Positions 1 through 6,705 of a stretch of 25,301 bases of DNA are shown in pieces. The notes under the pieces are model-generated. The model saw only the letters and a list, made by a program, of their open reading frames with translations. It did no database searches and had not been told where the DNA came from. This DNA comes from DASVLX01 sp035552275. GTDB taxonomy: Bacteria; Actinomycetota; Actinomycetes; Mycobacteriales; Pseudonocardiaceae. Numbering within the stretch: the first letter of the stretch is position 1; each line of letters starts with the position of its first letter. Where the stretch lies: NCBI GenBank assembly GCA_035552275.1, contig DASZLR010000187.1:1-25301 (forward strand), read 5' to 3'. The position numbers and the translations under genes were made by a program.

Positions 1-723
1 CAGTTGTGTCAGTCGCTGCACGACTATGCCGAGTGGATGACCGAGGCGATGGACCAGGTCATCCGCACCCTGGCCGATCTGGCGTTGCAGGCCGGGTTCT
101 CGTTCGTGTTCGGGTTGGCCAGCCTGTTCTCCGGGGACGAGGAGGGCGTGCCGGTGGCGATCAGCAAACTGGGCAACGCCATTGGGGTGGCCAAGATCGC
201 CGCCGCGGTGGACACGGCTGTGGTGGCGGTGGCGGGCACCGCCCTGGTCTCCCTCGGGTTCGGCATCGACGCGATCAACGGCGCGATGACCGCCGCGATC
301 AACGCCACCCCCAACCCCAACCTCGACCCCACCACCCCCGAATCGGCCACCAGCGACACCCAGGCCGAACAAGCGGCCGAGAAGATCGGTGATGAAGCTG
401 CTCCGCGGGACATTCCGAACCTCAAGTACTCGACCAAGCAACTTCAGAAGAAGTTTAAACATGCCGCAGATTTCGGAGTGGACGGGAGTTGGAGCTCAGA
501 CGCTTCGGCGCAGTTTGAAGGGGCGCTTCAACGATTCGCGCAGGACTCGACCAACACGCTGAAGAGCGGGACATACCACGGTGAGCCGGCCACGTTGATC
601 TATAATTCAACGAGCGGCTTGTGCGAGGTTCTGCGATCTGATGGTAGCTTCTGGACAGCGTTCAGGATGGGTGAGGAGCAGTTGAAGAATGTCATCGGGC
701 GCGGATCGCTGGGTGGTGGATAG
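1..723 (+). CDS. Polymorphic toxin with C-terminal colicin D-like tRNase domain (5' end outside window)
   Basis: The reading frame is open from base 1, so the protein starts upstream and only the last 240 or so residues are seen. The first ~100 visible residues are hydrophobic and Ala/Gly/Val-rich, like the pre-toxin part of actinobacterial secreted polymorphic toxins. An Asn/Pro/Thr-rich linker follows (about bases 300-380). The end (about 420-723) matches the colicin D nuclease family: a Lys-Lys-Phe-Lys-His cluster followed by AADFGV (His codon at 460-462), then SGTYHGEPATLIYN and a closing DGSFW segment. In colicin D the Lys/His residues of this cluster cleave the anticodon loop of tRNA-Arg. 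From about base 385 the DNA is visibly less GC-rich than the preceding part, suggesting an exchanged toxin tip. The immunity gene starts one base after the stop. Domain call is from motif recognition; activity is inferred. Confidence 0.8.
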   Translation, partial: QLCQSLHDYAEWMTEAMDQVIRTLADLALQAGFSFVFGLASLFSGDEEGVPVAISKLGNAIGVAKIAAAVDTAVVAVAGTALVSLGFGIDAINGAMTAAINATPNPNLDPTTPESATSDTQAEQAAEKIGDEAAPRDIPNLKYSTKQLQKKFKHAADFGVDGSWSSDASAQFEGALQRFAQDSTNTLKSGTYHGEPATLIYNSTSGLCEVLRSDGSFWTAFRMGEEQLKNVIGRGSLGGG

Positions 724-724
724 G

Positions 725-1018
725 ATGAGTCGTGGCGAAGTCAGGCCAGACCTTGCCGAGTACGCCGGCCTGATCAAAGGGTTCGTTGACCGGCGGATCA
801 CCGCCGGAGAATTCGAGGCTCGATATCTGCGGTTGGTGAAAGATGACAAGGTAATCCATGGTGAGCCAGCCTTTGGGATTATTGATGATCTTTTCTATTA
901 TGTAGACGAGTACTTCGATGATCCCGATGCGTCGGATGATGAACGCCAGATCGAAGAGCGAAACCTCCGATCTCATGCAACAGAAGCATTGGAAAAGATC
1001 ATCCAAATATCTGAGTGA
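725..1018 (+). CDS. Colicin D-type immunity protein
   Basis: This 97-residue acidic protein resembles the colicin D immunity / self-protective colicin-like immunity family. It is a small helical protein with an N-terminal YAGLIKGFVDRRI helix, an AGEFEARYL segment and an acidic DLFYYVDEYFDDP stretch. Such proteins block the tRNase active site by mimicking the negative charge of tRNA. ATG 725 is chosen because it lies one base after the toxin stop and a GGTGGTGGA purine-rich stretch precedes it. An earlier in-frame ATG at 689 would overlap the toxin. Position directly behind the colicin D-like domain and the moderate GC content shared with that domain support a cognate pair carried as one module. 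The specific pairing is inferred. Confidence 0.78.
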   Translation: MSRGEVRPDLAEYAGLIKGFVDRRITAGEFEARYLRLVKDDKVIHGEPAFGIIDDLFYYVDEYFDDPDASDDERQIEERNLRSHATEALEKIIQISE

Positions 1019-1240
1019 TACGGCGGAGCGATTTCGTCGCAGTCAGGCCGGCGGAGCTCGTCGGCTTTGATGGGGCGACGAGGCCAGGGACGTCGAGGAT
1101 GAGGGTTGAGCCATGGGGGTTCTTGGGAGTTGCGGATCGTAGATGCGTTGGAAGCGGTCCCAGAAGCTCGACGGTGAGTTCGTGAGTGGTTGGAAGATGC
1201 GTGCACTGCAGTTGGAGAACGTCGAGCAACGAGGAAGCCT
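1019..1240 (+). other. Gene-free stretch between two immunity genes, probably degenerate
   Basis: No frame on either strand gives a convincing complete protein here. On the minus strand short coding-looking pieces (for example SFWDRFQRIYDPQLP, about 1120-1175) switch frame and run into stops. This is what a decayed gene would look like, but I cannot name it. Its position between two paralogous immunity genes suggests the scar of a lost toxin cassette or of a small mobile element. Confidence 0.4.
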
Positions 1241-1579
1241 GTGACCGAGCGGCCGATGCGGAAGTTTCCGAGAGGGACGACAAAGGATGCCGCCCCGTAC
1301 ATAGATCTTATCCAAAAATTTGCCTCCGGTAAAATTGCGGCGCCCGAGTTCGAGACAGCCTATCTTTTGTTGTTTCAGTCGGAGAATAAAGTCCTGCCGG
1401 ATACTGTTGAACAACCGCTCAACGACCTGTTTTATGCTGTGGATGATTACGTAGAAGATCCTCAACTACGTGCGGATGTCAACGGTCTGGATGATGACCA
1501 AGTGCGGGACCGGGCCGCATCTGCGTTGCGGTTGTTGGTAGCTGCTGTCGTGGAAACCGACCCACCGAACGACAATTGA
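1241..1579 (+). CDS. Second colicin D-type immunity paralogue (orphan)
   Basis: This 112-residue protein is a clear paralogue of the immunity protein at 725-1018. YIDLIQKFASGKIAAPEFE aligns with YAGLIKGFVDRRITAGEFE, and DLFYAVDDYVEDP aligns with DLFYYVDEYFDDP, at matching spacing. The family role would be neutralising a colicin D-like tRNase. No toxin gene precedes it, so it looks like an extra immunity gene, perhaps protecting against a related toxin of other strains or left after toxin loss. GTG 1241 is preferred because GAGGA lies just upstream (1231-1235). A TTG at 1190 and an ATG at 1256 are alternatives. Divergence between the two copies is considerable, so it is not a recent duplication. 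Confidence 0.68.
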   Translation: MTERPMRKFPRGTTKDAAPYIDLIQKFASGKIAAPEFETAYLLLFQSENKVLPDTVEQPLNDLFYAVDDYVEDPQLRADVNGLDDDQVRDRAASALRLLVAAVVETDPPNDN

Positions 1580-1602
1580 ACTCGGTGTGGGGGCTGGAAA
1601 TT

Positions 1603-1782
1603 ATGGCCGGCAGCATACTCTTGTCAGGTGAACGCGCGTGGTCCGTGTCGTACTCTCCGTTCAACTGGGTCGCGGAATTTCTGGTTAACTCCGTTGATCG
1701 AGAACAGACGAGAGATCGGCAGGGCTATCTCGACGTGCTGAGGGAGTTGGCGAAGATGGCGCGCGAGACGGCGGATGCGTGA
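1603..1782 (+). CDS. Small hypothetical protein next to immunity genes
   Basis: This is a 59-residue open frame starting at ATG 1603, with a GGGGGCTGG stretch just upstream. A TTG at 1576 overlapping the previous stop would add nine residues. It has a WSVSYSPFNWVAEFL core and a charged, probably helical C-terminus (REQTRDRQG ... LAKMARETADA). I do not recognise the family with certainty. The SPFNW-VAEFL pattern recalls small actinobacterial proteins of unknown function. Its position 23 bases after the second immunity gene suggests co-transcription, so a role in the same locus is possible but unproven. Confidence 0.5.
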   Translation: MAGSILLSGERAWSVSYSPFNWVAEFLVNSVDREQTRDRQGYLDVLRELAKMARETADA

Positions 1783-1783
1783 G

Positions 1784-1816
1784 CGGGGTGGCACAGATGA
1801 GGGCCGCGCCACCCCG
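1784..1816. terminator. Hairpin between convergent genes
   Basis: A perfect 9-bp inverted repeat, CGGGGTGGC (1784-1792) and GCCACCCCG (1808-1816), has a 15-base loop and no T tract. It lies exactly in the 42-bp gap between the rightward gene ending at 1782 and the leftward gene ending at 1825. This is a plausible bidirectional, U-tract-less terminator of the kind common in actinobacteria. Confidence 0.55.
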
Positions 1817-1824
1817 ACCGCTGG

Positions 1825-2052
1825 TTATCGGGTGATGTGGTTGGAGCGGACTGCGGTGAGGAAGGCGGTGAGATCGGCGCGAAGCCTGGGGCCGTCCGGG
1901 TTCTTTGAATCCCGAACGAGTCCGAGGCTGGCGGCGACCTCGACGCAGTCGCCGCCGGTGCCGCTGTAGCTGGACTTGCGCCACAGTTCGACGCAACTGC
2001 CGCCGGTGCCGCTGTGGCTGGACTTGCGCCAGTGGTGGGGACCGTTGGTCAT
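1825..2052 (-). CDS. DUF397 domain protein with duplicated motif
   Basis: This 75-residue protein belongs to the DUF397 family, recognised by WRKSSYSGTGGDCVEVA followed by VRDSKNPDGPRL. The family is small, actinobacterial, and almost always paired with an XRE/DUF5753 regulator, as here. Such pairs include developmental regulators of Streptomyces and behave like regulator/antitoxin-like partners. The start is ATG 2052, which overlaps the regulator's stop as ATGA; GGGAG lies five bases upstream. ATG 2064 would add four residues. The N-terminal motif is present twice in tandem (WRKSSHSGTGGSCVEL, then WRKSSYSGTGGDCVEV), whereas the family usually has one copy. Confidence 0.85.
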   Translation of the reverse strand: MTNGPHHWRKSSHSGTGGSCVELWRKSSYSGTGGDCVEVAASLGLVRDSKNPDGPRLRADLTAFLTAVRSNHITR

Positions 2053-2918
2053 GGAGACTCCCATCCTGCTTTGGCCAGGGCGATCACCACCAAGGAGTCC
2101 TCGGCGCTCATCGCCTTTCCAGCCACCCTAGCCAACGCGGCCCGGTACGAGTCGATCTCCGCGTCGTCGTGCAGGAACAGGCCGGAGCCGTACACCTCCC
2201 GGTACACCACCGGAAGCTCGGTCTTGGAGTCGATCAGGATGAACGAACCCTCCAAGCCGGGATGCCAACCGCTGTCCAGCGGCATGACTCGAATGTCCAC
2301 CGTGGACCAACCGGCCATGTCGTGCAGCAGGCCAAGCTGCTCGGCCATGATCTCCGGCGTCCCGATCCGCCGGTTCAACACGGCTTCGTCGATGTAGGCG
2401 TTGAGGGTGACCGGGTTCTTCCGGCTCAGCGCCTCGCGCCGGCCGGCGCGGATCGCTGTTCTGGTGGTGATCTCCTCCGGTGACAGACCACCTTCGGTCA
2501 TGACAGCGCGGGTGTAGTTGCTGGTCTGCAACAGGCCAGGGATCAGCAGAGGTGCGACATCGCTGATCACGGTCGCGGTCTGCTCGAAGTCGAGCAGGGT
2601 GGCCAGTTGGGCGCGCTGTTCGGGCACGGTGGTGGCGAACCAGCGCGGCGCGTCGGCGCCGTAGGCCAGCTCCATGATCTCGTCGTACTTGCGGCCAGTG
2701 ACCTCAAGCCGGCCGAGGATCCGGGCCACCTCGGTGGGCTGGGGCAGGCGGTCGCCAGTTTCCCAGCGACACACCACGCTCGGGTCCCGGCCGATGGCCT
2801 TGGCGAACTGGCGCAGGCCCAAATTTTGCCCGGACCGGGCCTCGCGCAACAGGCTCCCCAAGGCTCGCGCACGCGGAGTGCTGTTGTTGACAAGTTTGCA
2901 ACGCAAGTCGACGTTCAC
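2049..2918 (-). CDS. XRE-family helix-turn-helix regulator with DUF5753 domain
   Basis: This 289-residue protein has an N-terminal XRE helix-turn-helix at about residues 18-70 (LGSLLREAR, LRQFAKAIGRDPSVVCRWE, RLPQPTEVARIL). The C-terminal DUF5753/Scr1-type ligand or partner domain covers about 105-285, with the hallmark PGLLQTSNYTRAVM and a VRVMP-like segment (DIRVMPLDSGWHPG). Proteins of this type bind DNA and work with DUF397 partners in regulating development and secondary metabolism in Streptomyces. The downstream DUF397 gene overlaps by four bases, so the two are translationally coupled. The start is GTG 2918, read from the usual family N-terminus; its ribosome binding site is weak. The DNA targets are unknown. 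Confidence 0.9.
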   Translation of the reverse strand: MNVDLRCKLVNNSTPRARALGSLLREARSGQNLGLRQFAKAIGRDPSVVCRWETGDRLPQPTEVARILGRLEVTGRKYDEIMELAYGADAPRWFATTVPEQRAQLATLLDFEQTATVISDVAPLLIPGLLQTSNYTRAVMTEGGLSPEEITTRTAIRAGRREALSRKNPVTLNAYIDEAVLNRRIGTPEIMAEQLGLLHDMAGWSTVDIRVMPLDSGWHPGLEGSFILIDSKTELPVVYREVYGSGLFLHDDAEIDSYRAALARVAGKAMSAEDSLVVIALAKAGWESP

Positions 2919-3013
2919 GCATGGACTCTACGCAGAGACGTAGCGCTTGTCGATCGCCCAAACTGGTGATCTATATTCGAGAATCTGACGGTCGGGACGT
3001 GGCGGGACATGGA

Positions 3014-3036
3014 CTCCCGCTACGAGAAAGCGGGAG
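3014..3036 (-). terminator. Hairpin downstream of the DUF2017 gene
   Basis: CTCCCGCT (3014-3021) and AGCGGGAG (3029-3036) form a perfect 8-bp stem with a 7-base loop, eight bases beyond the stop of the minus-strand DUF2017 gene. No T run follows. It probably ends that transcript before the XRE regulator gene. Confidence 0.55.
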
Positions 3037-3043
3037 CCGAGGG

Positions 3044-3574
3044 CTAGGAAGCCAGTTCGCGGCGCGGGTCGGTGGTCGGCTCGGTGGGGAGTTTCACGAG
3101 CCACCACAAGGACTGCACGACCTCGTTGAGCCAGCCGCTGTAGGCGGCGTCCCGGCCGTCCGGGTGCGAGTCGGCGACGACCCGGAGGGCTTGCAGCAGG
3201 CCGATCATCAGCCGGTGTTGGTCGTTGGCGCAGCTGAGTTCCACCCGACCGCCGGTTTCCGGCAGCAGCCCCAGCGCCAGGTCGGCCGAGTCGACGATTT
3301 CCCACCACAACTCGGTCTCGATCAGCGCCCAGACGCCTTCGGCCGACGGGCCGAAGAAATTCGCCAGCAGCATCTGCAACCGCGGATCGTCCGGGGGCGC
3401 TTCGGTGGCGTACAGGGCGGTGCTGGCGCCGAATGGGGCGACCAACTGACAGCTGCCCAGGCGCGTCAGAGCCAGCTCGCGCAATTCGGTGATCCGGGCC
3501 CGCAGAGTGGCGATCTCCTCAGCCTGGAAGATCCCGACGACGAGCCGGTCCGAATGGCGGTCCCAGCAGATCAT
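3044..3574 (-). CDS. DUF2017 family protein
   Basis: This 176-residue protein matches the actinobacterial DUF2017 layout. It begins with a short strand reading DRLVVGIF, then a helix LRARITELRELA, then PPDDPRLQMLLANFF after a variable loop. A long helical region and a terminal AYSGWLNEVVQSLWWLV follow. The function is not established. In many actinobacteria the gene lies beside clpS and cell-wall or metalloprotease genes, but here it is alone. ATG 3574 is supported by AGGGGG six bases upstream. No signal peptide or membrane helix is seen. It is divergent from lprG across a 179-bp intergenic region. Confidence 0.75.
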   Translation of the reverse strand: MICWDRHSDRLVVGIFQAEEIATLRARITELRELALTRLGSCQLVAPFGASTALYATEAPPDDPRLQMLLANFFGPSAEGVWALIETELWWEIVDSADLALGLLPETGGRVELSCANDQHRLMIGLLQALRVVADSHPDGRDAAYSGWLNEVVQSLWWLVKLPTEPTTDPRRELAS

Positions 3575-3740
3575 GCGACCCCCTGTACCTCGAACGGGTT
3601 GCCATCACCCTATCGGGTTACCCCCGCGTGTGACGCAGTGATGTGCAGGACCATACGTTGAGTTGTCATCGCGATACGAAAGCGTGTCGAACGACGGTCA
3701 CGGATCGACCAGATTTACTCGCAACCGCCACCGACCACCC

Positions 3741-3754
3741 TACGATCACCGACA
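3741..3754 (+). promoter_or_regulatory. Putative -10 box giving a leaderless lprG transcript
   Basis: TACGAT (3741-3746) lies seven bases before ATG 3754, and no Shine-Dalgarno sequence precedes that ATG. Transcription would then begin at or next to the start codon, giving a leaderless mRNA, which is common in actinobacteria. No good -35 box is seen. Confidence 0.4.
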
Positions 3755-4461
3755 TGCCGCATCGTCGCGCCCGGCCGACCGCCGTGTTTGCCACCCTGGT
3801 CGCCACCATCGCCATGGTGGTCGCCGGCTGCACCGGATCTTCCAACGGCTCGGGCAACTCCGGCGGCGCGAACCTGCCCGCCCCCGGCCCGCTGCTGGCC
3901 GCCGCGTCGACGTCGATGAGCGACGTGCACAGCGTGCACTTCACGATCAACGTCACCGGCAGCGTGCCGACCCTGCCGATCAGCAACGCCGAGGGCGACC
4001 TGAATTCGGCCGGACAGGCCACCGGCTCCGGAAAGCTGGTGGAACTCGGCCAGCTGATCGAGGTCAAGTTCGTGCTGACCAACAAGACGTTCTACCTGCT
4101 CGGCCCGACCGGTGGCTGGCAGCATTTCCCGGCATCGCTGGCCGGCAGCCTGTTCGATCCGGCGGCGATCCTCGATCCGAACCGGGGCGTGGCGCAGACA
4201 CTCAAGAACGTGACCGGCGCGCAGACCGTGGGTCAGGAGACGGTCAACGGAGTGTCGGCGTACAAGATCACCGGCAAGGTCAGCAACGCCGTCGTCTCAG
4301 GTCTGTTGCCGGGCCTGGGCTCCGACGTGAACGCGACGGTCTGGCTGGCCACGGACGCGAAGCATCTGCCGGTGAAGGCGGACTTCGGGCTGTCCGGCGG
4401 CACGGTTGAGGTCACCGTCTCGAACTACAACGAGGCGATGTCCGTGAGCGCGCCGTCTTGA
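3754..4461 (+). CDS. lprG: LprG-like lipoprotein (LppX_LprAFG family)
   Basis: This 235-residue lipoprotein precursor has a basic N-terminus, a hydrophobic segment and the lipobox VAGC with the lipidated Cys at residue 26. A Ser/Gly/Asn linker follows, then a LppX_LprAFG fold of repeated strands (SVHFTINVTGSVPTLPI, VELGQLIEVKFVLTNKTFYLL, VNGVSAYKITGKV). The family has a hydrophobic pocket that carries triacylated glycolipids, lipoarabinomannan precursors or triacylglycerol across the periplasm-like space. The MFS transporter downstream overlaps its stop, the same arrangement as lprG (Rv1411c) and P55 (Rv1410c) in mycobacteria, which strongly supports the call. ATG 3754 is chosen because it gives a proper signal peptide; an upstream in-frame start at 3643 would bury it. 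Confidence 0.88.
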   Translation: MPHRRARPTAVFATLVATIAMVVAGCTGSSNGSGNSGGANLPAPGPLLAAASTSMSDVHSVHFTINVTGSVPTLPISNAEGDLNSAGQATGSGKLVELGQLIEVKFVLTNKTFYLLGPTGGWQHFPASLAGSLFDPAAILDPNRGVAQTLKNVTGAQTVGQETVNGVSAYKITGKVSNAVVSGLLPGLGSDVNATVWLATDAKHLPVKADFGLSGGTVEVTVSNYNEAMSVSAPS

Positions 4462-5993
4462 TCGTCGACGATCCGCCGGTCGGCGCCCGGCCGGCGCGGC
4501 GCGGGCTGGCCATCGGCGCCGGTGGCGCGGCCGTGCTGCTCGCCGCGCTGGACGCCTATGTGGTCATCGGCGTGCTGCTGGATGTGGTGCGGGACGAGGG
4601 AATCCCGGTCAACCATCTGGAGCAGGCCACCCCGATCGTCACCGGCTACCTGCTCGGCTATGTCGCCGCGATGCCATTGCTCGGGCAGTTGTCCGACCTG
4701 CTCGGCCGGCGGGCGCTGCTGCAGGGCTGTCTGGCCGTATTCGGGATCGGCTCGGCGCTCACCGCGTCCTCGGCCGGGCTGGACTGGCTGGTCGCCGGCC
4801 GGGTGGTGCAGGGCATCTCCGGCGGCGCGCTGCTGCCGGTCACCCTGGCGCTGGCCGGCGATCTGTGGTCCGAACGCCGGCGGCCGGCGGTGCTGGGCGC
4901 GGTCGGCGCGGCACAGGAACTGGGCAGCGTGCTCGGCCCGCTGTACGGCGTCGGGCTGGCGGTGCTGATCGGCTGGCGCGGCATCTTCTGGGTGAATGTG
5001 CCGCTGGCCGCGCTGGCGATCATCGCGGTGCGGTTCGCCGTGCCGGCGGGGAAAGGCCCGCGTTCCGGGCGGCCGGATCTGATCGGCGGCGGGCTGCTGG
5101 CGATCGCGCTGGCGCTGCTGGTGGTGGCGCTGAACAACCAGCATCCCGAACAGGGCGTGCTGCCGAGTTGGGGCGTGCCGGTGCTGATCGCGGCCGCGGT
5201 GGCGCTGCTGGCTTTCGTGCTGTGGGAACGGCGCGCCAGCGTTCGGCTGCTCGACCCGGCTGGCGTCTCGATGCGGCCGCTGCTGGCGATCCTCGGCGCG
5301 AGCCTGGCGGCCGGCGCGGCGCTGATGGTGACCCTGGTGGACGTCGAGTTGTTCGCGCAGACGTTGCTGGGCATGGATTCCACCGGCAGCGCGCTGCTGC
5401 TGGTCCGGTTCCTGGTGGCGCTGCCGGTCGGCGCGCTGCTCGGCGGCTTCGCGGCGGCGAGACTGGGCGAGGCCGCGGTCGCGGTGGTGGGACTGGTCAT
5501 CGCCGCCGGCGGTTACCTGCTGATCGCACGCTGGCCGGAGAACGTGCTCGCCGCGCACTACCACCTCGGACCGGTCGCGCTGCCGATGTTGGACACCGAT
5601 CTGGCCGTCGCCGGGATCGGTCTGGGGTTGGTGATCGCGCCGTTGTCGGCGGCCGTGCTGCGGGTGGTGCCGGCGAGCAGTCACGGCGCCGCGTCGGCAG
5701 CCGTGGTGGTGGCGCGGATGACCGGGATGCTGGTCGGCGTGTCGGCGCTGTCGGCATGGGGCCTGCACCGGTTCCACGTGCTCACCGCGAATCTGAACAC
5801 CCCGCTGCCGTTCGGCCTGACGTCCGCCCAGTACCACCAGCAACTGAACAGCTATGTGACCGCTCTGGATTCCGCGCTGCTGTCCGAATACCGGGAGATA
5901 TTCCTGGCCACCGCGGTGATCTGCGCCGCCGGCGCGCTGATCGCGGTGTTCATCGCGAGCCGACGCCGGACCATCGGGTCCGACGCCGGGTGA
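4458..5993 (+). CDS. P55-like MFS efflux transporter
   Basis: This 511-residue polytopic membrane protein is of the DHA2 (14-helix) major facilitator type, close to the usual length of mycobacterial P55 (Rv1410c). The loop 2-3 motif is present (GQLSDLLGRRALLQG), as are the GRVVQGISGGALLPV segment of helix 4 and WRGIFWVNVPLA between helices 6 and 7. It shares with P55 an extended region after the ninth or tenth helix (YHLGPVALPMLDTDLAVAG). It starts with TTG at 4458, overlapping the lprG stop as TTGA, so translation is coupled. In mycobacteria the pair exports lipids and contributes to drug tolerance and envelope integrity; the same role is inferred here. Confidence 0.9.
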   Translation: MIVDDPPVGARPARRGLAIGAGGAAVLLAALDAYVVIGVLLDVVRDEGIPVNHLEQATPIVTGYLLGYVAAMPLLGQLSDLLGRRALLQGCLAVFGIGSALTASSAGLDWLVAGRVVQGISGGALLPVTLALAGDLWSERRRPAVLGAVGAAQELGSVLGPLYGVGLAVLIGWRGIFWVNVPLAALAIIAVRFAVPAGKGPRSGRPDLIGGGLLAIALALLVVALNNQHPEQGVLPSWGVPVLIAAAVALLAFVLWERRASVRLLDPAGVSMRPLLAILGASLAAGAALMVTLVDVELFAQTLLGMDSTGSALLLVRFLVALPVGALLGGFAAARLGEAAVAVVGLVIAAGGYLLIARWPENVLAAHYHLGPVALPMLDTDLAVAGIGLGLVIAPLSAAVLRVVPASSHGAASAAVVVARMTGMLVGVSALSAWGLHRFHVLTANLNTPLPFGLTSAQYHQQLNSYVTALDSALLSEYREIFLATAVICAAGALIAVFIASRRRTIGSDAG

Positions 5994-6001
5994 GCCAACG
6001 G

Positions 6002-6583
6002 CTATCGCAACGCGACGGTGACGCCGCCGGAAAACGGCGAATCGTGCAGCTCGGCGTGATCCGCGACAGTGCCAGTCGGCATATCGAATGCCATTTGCCC
6101 CTGCACCGTGTTGCCCGGATTGATGTCCTGCAACCAGGTATTCGCTGAACCGGCACCACTCAGATCAATATCCGCTGGCGTGCTCGCCGAATACTTGCGG
6201 CTTTGGGAGTCGTAGATGTACTGGCTGCCGTCGTCGAGAGCCTGCGCCTGATCACCGATGTTCTGGACTGTCAGATGCAGAATGACGAACTGGCCCTGGG
6301 CGGTGTCGCCGAGGCCGTTCTGGACGTCGCCGACGGACTTGGTGGTGCTGACCGACGTGATCGTGAACTGGAACTTCCCATCACGCACTGATTGCCCGAT
6401 GTGGACACGCGAACCGCTGGAATCACTGACTGAGGGTTTGCTACCGCTATTACTGGTCGTGACGACAATGATGACGATCACGACGACCAACCCTAGCAGC
6501 ACCCAAGGCCACTTGCGATGCTTCTTCGGCACCATTGCTGGTGGCGTCGGCTGCTGTTGTTGATATCCTGCCGGATACGACAT
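6002..6583 (-). CDS. DUF4352 domain protein, membrane anchored
   Basis: This 193-residue protein has a short Gln/Pro-rich cytoplasmic N-terminus, a basic KKHRKWP motif, one membrane helix (about residues 27-43, VLLGLVVVIVIIVV) and an extracellular immunoglobulin-like DUF4352 domain. That domain is marked by GQFVILHLTVQNIGDQAQ, a DGSQYIYDSQSRKY strand and a late GTV-QGQMAFDMP strand. The family is found on Gram-positive surfaces, and no enzymatic role is known. The start is ATG 6583 with AAGAAGG five bases upstream; a GTG at 6610 is in frame but less likely. Its 3' end converges with the P55-like gene only eight bases away, with no obvious terminator between them. Confidence 0.82.
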   Translation of the reverse strand: MSYPAGYQQQQPTPPAMVPKKHRKWPWVLLGLVVVIVIIVVTTSNSGSKPSVSDSSGSRVHIGQSVRDGKFQFTITSVSTTKSVGDVQNGLGDTAQGQFVILHLTVQNIGDQAQALDDGSQYIYDSQSRKYSASTPADIDLSGAGSANTWLQDINPGNTVQGQMAFDMPTGTVADHAELHDSPFSGGVTVALR

Positions 6584-6705
6584 CGTTGCCTTCTTGCTCT
6601 CGGCCGGCACGATCCGCCGGACGGTTGCTTGTCGGATATCAGGCCGTCGGTGTTACGACACGCCGAGAAACCCGCACAACAAACCGCGAGAAACGTGAAG
6701 AATAA

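Noticed and set aside
1019..1240. A transposase remnant on the minus strand
   Set aside because: The fragments resemble coding sequence but match no transposase motif I know, and no terminal inverted repeats were found, so no mobile element is called.
2704..2961. Alternative frame and ATG for the XRE regulator near 2924
   Set aside because: That ATG leads into a different frame with no helix-turn-helix; the family sequence is read only from GTG 2918.
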